Of a stretch of 64,000 bases of DNA, positions 26,991 through 38,100 are shown one piece after another. Position 1 is the stretch's first letter. Every line of letters starts with the position of its first letter. Both the position numbers and the translations under genes were made by a program. Source of the DNA: Azolla caroliniana (lineage: Eukaryota; Polypodiophyta); assembly GCA_043228905.1 (NCBI GenBank), contig JBHGNT010000021.1, positions 6,386,001-6,450,000 on the forward strand. The letters run 5' to 3'. Below the pieces are notes generated by a model, which worked only from the letters and a program-made list of their open reading frames with translations, made no database searches and was not told where the DNA came from.

Positions 26991-27440
26991 TTACCTAATG
27001 GTTCGGTTTAAATGGTTTTGGTTTAAGGGTTTCGTGGTTTGGTTTGGTTCAAGTTTCAAAATTTTAAAACGGTTCGATTTCAAATTAGTTCGCTTTTGAC
27101 ACTCTCGAATCGAATCGAACTGTTGCCGGTTGTTACAACTATGGCACAATGTTGTGAATTGCCAACTCGGACCGAATTGACATTTTGAACTGAATAATTT
27201 CGAAACTCTAACCGATGAGGGGTCACATGATAAAAGGCTCCCGAATCGAGAAGCCAACTTGTATATAGAACTTTTGATTTGACCATGTTTTCGATGCCCT
27301 AGAAGCTTCGGGTCAGCCGAAAGAGCTTCGGTTGAAGAACCGACAGTGGAATGTTGCGTTGACAAATTTGATTTTCTCTGTTCGGTTGCCTCTTTGCTTT
27401 GTTTTCTAAACTTTTTCGTTCTTGGCCTTGAGAGCATTGT
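26991..27440 (-). mobile_element. Ty1/copia gag-protease relic, minus strand
   Basis: The minus-strand frame 27,286-27,080 reads SWLLDSGAFYHVTPHRLEF, the copia aspartic protease motif (normally W.LDSGAS.H.T), followed by VRVGNSQHCAI. The upstream minus frame (from 27,437) looks like the basic gag region. Frames are broken between them. Confidence 0.7.
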
Positions 27441-28025
27441 TGAGAACTAGGTCCATTTCGGATGGGCCGAATTTAGGATAAAGGAAAATGCTACACCTGA
27501 TCGAAAACCGGATGAAGTCCGAATGTAAATAGTTTTTTTAGTTGAGCTTGCTTAGACTAGTTATGTAAATAGCCCGAAAGCTTTCTAAGTATAAAGATAA
27601 CTAGGGCAAACTTTATGTGTGTGTTGAGTCATTGGAGCCAGTTAGCTTGAACATACCCCCAAATGAATCTTCCATTTTTTCTGAGTTATGCTATGATACC
27701 AGATTGATACGAAAAACGGGAACTTGGCCACAACCGAGTAGAATGCGAAATGGGTACACAAGCAAATATAGAGAGAAATAGAAAATAAGTGTGCGCAAGA
27801 TATATTGTGGAAAACCCCTAATCAGGTAAAAACCACGGGTGCCCACAGACACCAAACAAATCACTATGAGAGGAAATATACACTAAGACGAACTCACCGG
27901 CACTGACCTGAGTTCGTGTGCTTCACCAATAAGTGGTTACAGTAGCGATACTCTTGCTTGTTCACTATGTCTGTTCAGCTATGGAGGTAACGAACTCACA
28001 CACACAGTATTCACAGTTAGCTCTC
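27441..28025. mobile_element. Mixed copia LTR remains
   Basis: 27,520-27,655 contains 'GTAAATAGCCCGAAAG', a TATAAAG box and 'CTAGGGCAAAC', the same order as the U3/R region of the intact Cop-2 LTR (35,735-35,790), so it is a relic of a related plus-strand LTR. At about 27,690-27,703 the minus strand reads TCTGGTATCATAGC, close to the initiator-Met primer-binding site. The following 27,704-28,025 therefore looks like a minus-strand copia LTR belonging to the relic at 26,991-27,440. Exact ends are not resolvable. Confidence 0.45.
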
Positions 28026-28027
28026 AC

Positions 28028-29323
28028 ACACAATATGGAAGTCAAAGATGAGGGACATGTTGGTGGTCAAAGATCCCTGGTTGCCGGTATAGTTTGGGGA
28101 CAAAAGACCAGACAAGATTGATGCATCAACATGGGAGGTAATGCACACGAAGACAATTGCATACATAAGATGCTTTATCGATATGAGCATGTACAACAAC
28201 TTCAATGAGGAGTGCAAGACTGACGTCCTTTGGGAGAAGATCGGCATCATGTTAGAAAACAAGAATGTCATGAATTGAGTCTCAGTATTTCGGAAAATAG
28301 TGAGACTCAGGTATTAGGATAGCGCCAGTATGGCAGAGCATATGAACGCCTTTTGGGGGCTAATAAACTAGATCCCCTCGCTCAAAGTACCTGGTACTAG
28401 CATTGTTGTTGCTCAGATCCCTTCTGGATAGGTAGGAGACGTTGGTCGTCACATTGGGCAACACCGAACCAGAAGGGAAGCACTTGTCCTTGGCAGGAGT
28501 AAAATCGAGCTTGTTGAATGAGGAAGCTTGCCAGAAGGACAAGGAGGCAGTTTCCGGCCCGAAGGCCCTAGTCACGGAAAGTGATACACATAGAGGGAGA
28601 GGCCGAAACAGGAGTCCTCAAAACCGAGAGAAGTCGGGGACAAGGTCAAAGTCAAGGGGGAGGCCCATGTGCTTCTACTATGGGAAGTCGGGGCACTTCC
28701 AAAAGAATTGCCGACACCTCCAAAAGTAGAAAGGGGGAGACAAAAATGTTGACTCGAAGAAGAGTTCGGACCGAAAAGGAACATTGGAAATCGCGACAAG
28801 CGACTAAGAATTGTTGCTCATAAGTGAGCAGAATGAACTAAATCTTATTGACAACGAATCGGCATGGGTAGTCGATTCGGGTGCGTCGTTCCACGGAACC
28901 CCCGACAGGAATTGCTTCTCATCCTACAAATGAGAGACCACGACATTGTAAGGATGGTAAATGAAGGTGCATGCCGAATTGTCAGCATCGGAGATGTGCC
29001 TGGTAACATCGACTAATACTTAAAGATGTCTGACACGTTCGGGAGGTTCGACTAAACCTGATATCAACCAGTCGGTTGGATGACGAAGGCTACACGGGTA
29101 ACATCCAGAATGGAGTCATGAAGTTCAGTATAGGGAGCCTGATTGTGGCCCGAGCCCGGAAGATGAACACATTGTACTTTATGCACGCTTAGGTATGTCG
29201 GTCAGAAGAGAATGTGGCAGCCGACAATGTAGGTGAATTGTGGCACAAGAGGTTGTGCCACATGAGCGAGAAAGGGATGCGAAGACTTGCCAATGACAAC
29301 CTCATTCCGGAGTTAAAGAACGT
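28028..29323 (+). mobile_element. Cop-1, left part: degraded Ty1/copia gag, protease, start of integrase
   Basis: With stops ignored, the order is gag (WKSKMRDMLVVKD, YIRCFIDMSMYNN), a CCHC knuckle with its first Cys replaced by Tyr (CFYYGKSGHFQKNC), protease (AWVVDSGASFHGTPD) and the integrase-leading HHCC segment (LWHKRLCHMSEKGMRRLAND). All are close homologues of Cop-2. It stops at LIPELKN, where Gyp-A is inserted; the next codons are at 56,465. Many stops, so dead. Confidence 0.85.
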
Positions 29324-29970
29324 TGTCGTGAAGATTTCCGGCCATAGTGTGAAACTGGGGTGGAATAGGGCAAGTCGGTGGTGTGCAACATGTGCACATG
29401 TATAGTAGGAGACGGTGTATAGAATAAAGGGGCGGTTTTGTCCCACATTGTAACGCCCTCCCCTCCTTGGTCTATAAAAGGAGGGAGGGGTCCCTTGTTA
29501 AGGGGTTGCCCATTTTGTGTCATAGGGGTATACCATTTTGTGGAATCTTTCTTTTGTTAAGACTTTCTAGGGTTAGTAACTTTTTTTTTTCTTCTTCTTC
29601 TTCTCCTTCTTGAGAAGTTGGGTGCAGCAGCCATGGCGGTGAAGCTCTGTTAGGGTTAGATTCTTTACTTTTGAGCGTAGCCCAGCTTGAAACCGGGGTT
29701 GTATCTTTCCACTTGTAATATATACATACATATCTGTTTGTGTATATTGGTGTCTCTAGTGGTGTCGGGTGCATAGCCCTCCTTTGTTTCCTGTACATAA
29801 GAGTCGGTGTTGCGCGTGTGCTCCCTCTCTTTCTCTCACTCTCTCTCTCTCTCGTGTTCGGATGCCTCTGGTATGTGTTCGGAGTCGTTTTTCCTGGCGC
29901 CCCTTTTCTTCCTCGTTTGAGACCCCGGTGGTCCCGCTCCTTTCGACACGCACGCGCGTAATAATGCGAC
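29324..29970 (+). repeat. Gyp-A 5' LTR
   Basis: Begins TGTCGTGAAGATTTCC and ends AATAATGCGAC. Contains a TATAAAAGGAGG promoter box near 29,472 and a CT-rich leader. The end AC rather than CA is required by the target duplication and recurs in the sister families here. Confidence 0.85.
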
Positions 29971-29975
29971 ATCTT

Positions 29976-30970
29976 TGGTGAACCCAACATGAAGGGGCAG
30001 CAAGGGAGAATGGAGTTGGAAGAAGACAAACACGGGGACAAAGTCCCATTCTATTTGGAAGCCTACAACACGGAAATGGAGGAGCGAGACGTAGACGAGG
30101 CGTTGAGGCTGGGGTTCTTTCGTCGGGTCGTTGCCGTTCGCATGCACACGGAAGTGAAGGAGCTCCGAGAAGCTCATAGTTCATGGGAGGCCTTCGAAGA
30201 GGCGCTCCTGCAGGCATATGGAGGACGGCGGAAGAGCCGGGGATGACGCGGCTTCGACCAGTAGGTAGCATCGGCAAAGACCCACCGGGGCGCAACGAAG
30301 GCGTTCCGAGAGTTCGAGCGACGACTTGCTCGGCTCTCGGAGCGGGAGCAAGGTTTGGTGGGGGCGGACAAAGTCCTGTTGTTCGTCAGGTTGATCGACC
30401 GAGCGGAATGGGAGACCATCAGGATTGAGCTCGAAGACGAGGACAGAGCGAATGGCCTTATGGAGGACTGGTCGAAGGTCGGAAGGATATGCCAACGGCT
30501 AGATGACGAGCGAGCCAAGAAGGTTAGGAGGAAGGCGCGCGACAACGTGCCATCACAACGAGAAGAGGCCGAATGACAAAGAGAGTTGGCAAGGCTCGAC
30601 TTTGGCGTCAGGATTGCGAAGGTGTACGCAGCTCTCGAGGCAATGCTCAAGGAAGAGGAAAGATCGAGACCGCAAGCCGACTCCGAGGAGACGGACTTGC
30701 CCCATGAGATAGCAGAAGATCGGTACGACGGTACCATGGGAGAGGGTGCGGAACAAAACGCCCTCTCGGATTGCGGAGATAGAACAACCGAGGACAAGGC
30801 CGAGATACCGATTGCAGAATAGGAACGTTGGGACCGGCGGTTTCGGACACGCCAGCCCGAGGCTCCGGACATAGAAGAAGCAAACCTAGGCGGGGCTTGC
30901 GCGATTGGTAAGAAGTCGACCACCAACCAAGAGGAGCCAGTGGCTACAGACAAGGGCGCAAATAGGACGG
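29976..30970 (+). pseudogene. Gyp-A gag, decayed
   Basis: The frame from 29,989 reads FYLEAYNTEMEERDVDEALR and SWEAFEEALLQAYGG, matching the N-terminal gag of Gyp-B and Gyp-C (SYLEAYRAEMIMKDIPVDRR, TWEEFE). Further gag-like reading in other frames (VGADKVLLFVRLIDRAEWET) continues to about 30,800 with stops. It is cut by Gyp-B at 30,971. Confidence 0.7.
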
Positions 30971-31217
30971 TGTCGTGAAGAAAACCGGACATAGGCGGAA
31001 TCAGACGAAAAGGCGCATGAACCGGCTCTTACACGGATGGGCGTGTGAATAGATATTTTGATATTGATTCATAAATGGATCGGCTGATGTAAATACTCAG
31101 TAGTACACATTTATTAGGGGATTGTGCGTATCTCTGTCATAAGGGACATGGAATAAAGCGATTTGACTAGGGAAAAAGGGGCACCCCTTTTGGGAACTAT
31201 TTAAGGAGAGGAGAGAA

Positions 31218-31253
31218 AACACGTTCGCGTTCACAAGTGGAAGGATCACGCAT
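31218..31253 (+). repeat. Left terminal inverted repeat of the DNA transposon
   Basis: 36 bp; it matches the right end at 32 positions (mismatches at 11, 18, 30 and 31). The core 'AGTGGAAGGAT' is repeated directly just inside, at about 31,255-31,267, as a possible second transposase site. Confidence 0.9.
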
Positions 31254-31575
31254 AAGTGGAAGGATAAGGGAAATTTTAGGGGTTTTTCAATGATTTTACA
31301 AAACACATTGATACCAGTATCATACATGTTCAAACATACTATGAAAAAGGTTAAAAATCCACTATTTTCGTGATTTAGAAGTAACTAAAAAAAGACGAAT
31401 TTCAAAAAGATACATTCTCAATTTATATCACAAACTTCACAACCAATGTTATTTTATAAGAAACAATTTTTAAGAAATCATAAGAATTCAAAACACATGA
31501 TTTTATATTACTCGATTTGTTACAAGCGGAATGTAGTTACACTTAATAGCCAAATATACATTCATGATCACTCCT

Positions 31576-34356
31576 TTACGGAGAATCACTACTATAACTA
31601 ATATACAATGACGATTCCTCCTCATCATCCTCGGATGTACCAATCAGTGCATTATCTTCGTCATAAACCAAATGGTTTGACTCTAGATTATATGTAGCAG
31701 ATCTCGTTTGCCTTTGACTCGAGCCACCTTGTAGACCTGGTAATTTTTCTTTTATTATATCTATTGTTGACTTCCTTAATCGTCCGGCTTTTGTAAGTGT
31801 GAAGTCGTACACGATGATATCCACATAAGAGATATCAAGGGTCGAGGTGTTACAAATGTTTCGCTTCCTCTTCCTACCTCCCCTTCTTGTTTGGCATTAA
31901 ATCATCTCCAATGTATACTTACCTGTAAAAGCATTTGCACTTCTAGTGTTGTACCAATGAACATTTATAGACTTGATCGTGTTTTCTATTTCATGCATTA
32001 GCACTTCTAGAATTTTACCAACCCAAAATTGGTGGCCATGTGAGTTCTCATCAGCCGACGTTGCAATCAACATCCCCGCGGTGAGCTCTTGCAAATTTCC
32101 TTGCCATCTAGCTTCGGCTGCTTTGGTCATCCTTGGTCCCACATAAATGTCTCTTTGTTGTGGATGGACCAAGCTGTCATTAATTGCATTTGCTAGTTGC
32201 TCCGGACTTCTATTTACGCGATCATGTTGCAACGACCATGTGAATGGCGTTTCCAAATTCCAATTATCAACAGATACACAATTGTCTATAATTTCTTTCT
32301 GATCACTATAAAATACATCCCACCATGACGTGTCTTGTTGTGCGGCATATTTCTTGGCGGCCTCAATATGCTTTCTTTTTTCTTCTAAGGCTTGGAGTCA
32401 TGACCGTTTTTGTTCTGATACCAAGTCGCTCTGCAACTGTCCTTTCTTCTCAATTGGCATTTGCTTAGCTCCATGGACAATTGTACTCGGCATACAAAGT
32501 AATAACTGGCAACCACCTTCAGGTTCCCATGTTGTAGAAGCTGAATATTGTTTGGCATACAAAAGTGTAGAACCACTTATTCCATTTTTCTTTATCAAAA
32601 AAATGTGATTGAAACTTATATTGTTTAACTGAGCAAGCACTTTAACATTCCCACCACCCCCATCTAATATATATCTCTTAAAGTCATATACCTCCTTCAA
32701 GTGTAACACTTTTGGGCGTGGTGTATAAGCATCACAAATGACATCAAATAGTTTAGGTAAAGTGAAAGCATCATGCCGAGACAACTGTCTGGAGAATGTG
32801 CTAAACATCTGATCTATATGGTCATGTGTGTGGCCAACCAAAAGGAAATTGACTTTCACTTTCCTAAACAATTCTAGGTTGACCAACATACTTAGATAGC
32901 CAAATACAGTTGAATTTTTGTTCTCTCTAGCAGTATTGTCCAATTGAATGTATAGAACAGGGGGGAAAGGTTGTCCCCAAGACATCAAAACTCGGTGAAT
33001 CACTGTAACTGTTAGGTTAGGGTCATTGTGAACATTGGGGTAAGTAATGAAGACGTGAGGTCGAACAGACCTATTATAAGCCAAGCATCCCACCAAGTGC
33101 ATTTGAACAAGGCACTCATCATTGACATCTTTGGGGAGCCTCCGCATATGCGGCAAGCATGTCTTCTTCTAGTCCATGCCATCTATCATTAAGCACATGT
33201 ATTGTTCGGGCCTCTTCAAACACTTCTCTCTATGATGCATCGCCTTCCTTCGTTCTAAGGATTGTGCCTCACGATGCTCTTGTAGTAACTTCTTACTCGT
33301 ATCCTTTTCCATTGATGTCTTTGCACCTTTAGCCAAACTTTTAAGATTTGCACAAATGGAGCAATACCCCATATGTACTTTACGAGGAATAATAACATTT
33401 GAAAACCGAGATCTCCATAATCTTGTGAATTGGCTATATGTGATCGACTTATTACGTGAGCCCAGCATATCAGATCGATAGACATCATAAACTTCCCGAC
33501 GTGTATAATTATCAGAAAGATGCATCCTACCTGTAGTGGGCATTACTTCACAATTTAACTGAAAGTAAGTTTTCATCCAGCCAATAGCTAGACTTCCAAT
33601 TGCACCTTTCATAGTTGGAACCTCTTTACAATTGAGCATCTGATCCCCGCTAAGTAGATGTTGTTGTACTCTATGTAGCCGCATGTTACTAACACATAAC
33701 GCAATTTTGAATGCAACTCTACATATCTGTTGCGCATGGAAGATATAATACTCGAATGATACTTTGATCCCTGTACATTTGTCAGATACTAGTTGCATAT
33801 GTGACCCGACGTAAGTGTCTTGCTCATCACCGGTCATCGAAAAATAGTATCGCCTTAATTCTCGCAACTTTGATTTTCCAATCATAGACATACAACCACG
33901 GGCACAACATATTTTGTTGACATCAAATCCAATCTGTTTATCTGATGTCACCAAGCTAAATCTCGCTAGACGAATTCTTCGTGGGATTCTTCTAATATGC
34001 ATAGGGCTCCCAGATTTCTCTTCCTGCATAGAGGTTGGTGTAACCTTGTTACAGTCTAATTCTTTGCTGTGACCATCGCCAATGTTATTCAATGTTTCCT
34101 GGGCACTTCCTTCATTCTCGGTATCTTTATTAATATCGTATTCTTCAATAGAGAACTCTTCACATGTGTCATTATTTACATTCCTTGTAGATGAGCTCAG
34201 ACAATATTCTTCGATAGAATATGGTGAGTCGGTCGACAAACAATATTCTTCAATCGAATATGGTGACTCTGATGACAAACAATACTCTTCAGTAGAAAAC
34301 GATGGGTCTGATGACAAACAATATTCTTCAATCGAGAACGGTGAATCTTCACTCAT
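31576..34356 (-). pseudogene. DUF7869-like putative DDE transposase, single exon, three in-frame stops
   Basis: One uninterrupted frame of 927 codons runs from the ATG at 34,356, broken only by TAG (33,169-33,171), TGA (32,398-32,400) and TAA (31,897-31,899). The N-terminus has four copies of a roughly 16-aa repeat (SIEEYCLSS core). Then come a Cys-rich segment (KICCARGCMS), a CSIC...H...C zinc-like motif, and three acidic blocks: CLMIDGMD, YIQLDNTARENKN and GHTHDHIDQMFS. The spacing fits an RNase H-like fold with a D-D-D/E triad, as proposed for DUF7869 proteins. The C-terminal part (FWVGKILEV, VHWYNTRSANAFTGKY) resembles a chromo/BAH-like module, followed by a basic stretch. Function as transposase is inferred from the acidic triad and from lying in a TIR-bounded element. 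Confidence 0.8.
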
Positions 34357-35190
34357 GGCTTAAGGTCTAGATAGGGCTCTCTAAGTTATGGGCTTACGGG
34401 AAAGAAAAAAACTAATAAGCTCCTCTCTAAACATAAACTTCTCTCTAAACAAAAGCTAAATCAATAGAATGTCTATATTATGTAATATTCTATTAATACA
34501 ATACATCAAAAAATTATTTTTAATAAAGTAATTGTACTTAAAATATCAATTATTATATAAACTAGATCTATATAAAGTTAAATCAAGTAAAATATAAAAC
34601 TAATCATTAACAAGTCATGAATATGTTGGATTAATGTTAAAATCATTGGCTAATTAATGGCACCCATTTTGATATAGAACGTCTCACTCATTGGTTCTTT
34701 AATGCTCACCATTTTAAATATTAGACTTATCAATCATTGGTTAATTTATGCCCACATCTTTAATACACAACATTTGAGAGTCATAAAAATTGTTGGTTTT
34801 AGTAATCAATCATTGGTACATTCATGAACCTCTATCATTGACTCATTCATAACCTTTGAAGTCATTGTAGGTTGTTATGACTATAAAAGATTGATCAATA
34901 TGGTAGTTTGACTTTGTAATCATTAATACAATCATACGTTTCTCTAGTTAATGCGACTATGGTTACCAACTAACTATCCTCAAAGTTACCAACCTTGGTT
35001 AAGGTGACTATGGTTACTTTAACCAATGTGTTCAATCCCTATAAATAGGAAGACCTCGTCATATTTCACTTACCAGAGCGTACAGAGCGTACAGAGCACA
35101 CAGAACGTAGAGAGCACACAGAGCACACAAAGCACACAAAGCACAAAGCACGAAAGCGCGATCTCCGCCTCCACTTCCACACGATCAAAC
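34357..35190. promoter_or_regulatory. Divergent promoter region between the two transposon genes
   Basis: 834 bp separate the two start codons, which point away from each other. On the plus strand TATAAATA lies at 35,040-35,047, about 150 bp before the methyltransferase ATG. The leader after it is a 9-11-bp repeat series built on AGAGCACACA (35,086-35,153). The minus-strand promoter is not obvious; the region is very AT-rich. Confidence 0.6.
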
Positions 35191-38100
35191 ATGTCTTCAA
35201 AGAGAATCGAGCGCGAGGACTCCAGGTAGGCCTCTGACACTGTGGACATTTTTGTAAATATGTTTCGTTTCTCAAGAACTTGATACGCCGTATCGAGTTC
35301 ATGTATACAATACAAATATTTATACATGAACTCGATACGGCGTATCGAGTTCATAATTTAATTTTGCTTTTTATACAGGAACTCGATACGGCGTATCGAG
35401 TTCCTGTTTAAAACCTACACTTTATGTTGGGATTTCGGTCCCTCCGGACGGGATGTCCCCGGAGATAAATGACGGCAAGCTCGGTTGCGGTTACGGATGT
35501 CCCCGGAGATAAATGACGGCAAGCCCGGTTGCGGTTACGGAACCGGATGATGAAGAGTACCCGGCATGAAGCCGGATGAAGTGTACCCGGATACGGATCC
35601 GGATGATGAAGACCCCGGCTACGGAGCTGGATGCTGAAGACCCCGGCTACGGAGCCGGATGACGAATGTACCCGGAGAGAGATCCGGATGCGGGGACATG
35701 TTTGTGAATATGTTTGCCAAGAGCCCTTGAGGCTATATTTGTAAATAGCCCGAAAGTCATATGTGTATAAATATGACTTAGGGCAAACAGTTTAAATGTT
35801 GTTGCTCATCTTCTGTTTTCACTAAGAGGGAGCGAAGTGAGAGCAGCCGAGAGAGAGTGAGAGAGAAGGAGGAAGGAAGAGGTCGACGCCTCTGTGTAAT
35901 ACCGCCGCCTGTGGCGAGGACAGCGAGCTCAAGGTCGTCGCCTTGCAGCTCGCCATTGTACATTCCGCGTATAGGGATAGTTGGAGTCTTGCACTCCCGT
36001 GGTTTTTTTCCCATTTAGGGTTTTTCCACGTAAAACATCCAGTGTGCCCCTCTCTCTATTGTTTTCGTACATTGTTGTATTTCCTGTTTTCTGTGAGTTG
36101 ATCCTATTCCTCGGCTCTTACCGAGCACGGTTTTTCAACAAAGTGGTATCAGAGCGACGGTAACACAGAAAATGGAAGGCGGCAGCAGCGGGCAGCCGGG
36201 GATGATGGTGCTAAATGCGCAGAACTACGCCGACTGGAAGATAAAGATGGAGGATCTGCTCATTGTTCGGGACCTGTATGAACCGATCGACAGGTCGGAA
36301 ATACCCAAGGGGGTACTTGAGACGGAGTGGAGGCTTCTGAACCGGAAAGCCGTTGCAACCATTCGGCAATACGTCGACGTGAGCGTTCTACAACACGTGG
36401 CGAACGACACCAACGCATATGAGATGTGGCGGAAGCTGTCGGGCCTCTACGAGAGGAAGAATGCGTTGAACCGGACCTCCCTGATGAGAAAGATAGTGAA
36501 CCTCAAGTACCGGGACGGCGAGAGTATGGTGGAACACGTAAGCACGTTCATGGGATTCGTGAACCAGCTTGCGGCGATCAAGTTCCCGTTGGAGGATGCA
36601 ATGCAAGCCATCATCCTGATGTGTACATTGCCGGACAGCTGGGAGAACTTGGTGGTGACTCTCAGCACCTCCTGCACCGAAGATAACTTGTCCCTACAAA
36701 CGGTAAAGACAAGTATTTTGAACGAAGAAGCGCGTCGGAGAGATAAAGAACCGGTTTCTGATCAGAAGATGCTGCTTACCGAATCGGATCGGGGAAGACA
36801 ATGGAACCGGAGTCCGCAAAGACGGGAGAAGTCGGGGACCCGGTCACAGTCAAGAGGAAGGCCAACATGCTTCCACTGTGGGAAGCCGGGGCACTTCCGG
36901 AAGAATTGTCGGCATTACCGAAAGGACAACGGAGCCGACGACACCGATTCGAAGAAGTCACCGGAGAGAAACGGTGCATACCGGGGAGCCACGGACCGAA
37001 GAGGTCCGGATCGGCGAGGGCAGGACCGGAAAGGAACGACGGCACTCGCGGCAAGCGAGGAAGAAATCATGCTCATTACCGAAGAGAGGGAGCTGAACCT
37101 TGCCGGTGTAGAGACGACCTGGGTGGTTGATTCCGGAGCGTCGTTCCACCTGACCCCGGAGAAGAAATACTTCTCATCCTACACAACCGGTGAGCACGGC
37201 TGTGTCCGGATGGGAAATGAAGGCACATGCCGGATTGCCGGCATAGGAGACGTGTGGCTGTTGACATCAACCGGATGCAAGATGCTGTTGAAGGATGTGC
37301 GACACGTTCCGGAGGTCCGATTGAACCTGATCTCGGCCGGGAGGCTAGATGATGAAGGCTACACGGGTAGCATCCGGAACGGTGTCATGAAGTTCAGCAA
37401 GGGGAGCCTGATAGTGGCTCGGGCCCGGAAGGTCAACACCCTATACCTGATGAACTCCCGGCTATGTCCGGAGGAGCTGAACGTGGCAGCCGACACTACC
37501 GGTGAGCTGTGGCACAAGAGACTGTGCCACATGAGCGAGAAGGGGATGAAGAGGCTTGCGGAAGACAACCTCATTCCAGTGAAGCATGTACACCTGGGGA
37601 AGTGTACCGACTGTCTGGCCGGTAAGCAAAACCGGACCTCCTTCCACTCAAGGCCACCAACGAGACGTAGCGCACCATTGGAGCTGGTGCACACTGACGT
37701 GTGTCAAGTAGAGACGAAGTCACATGGCGGAGCCCAGTACTTCGTGACATTCATTGATGACCACAGCCGGAAGCTGTGGACGGCACCGTTGAAGACAAAG
37801 GACCAAGTGTTGTGCGTCTTCAAAGAACTTCACGCGAGAGTGGAAAGGGAATCCGGCAAGAAGCTGAAAGCGATACGAGCGGATAACGGAGGGGAATACC
37901 GGGGGCAGTTCCAGGAGTACTGTCGCTTGAAGGGAATCCGGCTCGAGTTTACTGTGCCGAAGACGCCGGAACTGAACGGGCTGGCCGAGAGGATGAACCG
38001 GACCATAATGGAGAGGGTCCGGAGTATGCTGGCGCATGCGAAATTACCCAAGGGATTTTGGGCTGAGGCAATGTCGACGGCGACGTATGTGATAAATAGA

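Noticed and set aside
29740-30295. Proline/arginine-rich minus-strand frames (up to 179 aa)
   Set aside because: They are shadows of the Gyp-A LTR and gag region in the opposite strand.
35086-35153. Spaced repeats of AGAGCACACA as a CRISPR-like array
   Set aside because: Units are 9-11 bp with no spacers, in a eukaryotic leader region.
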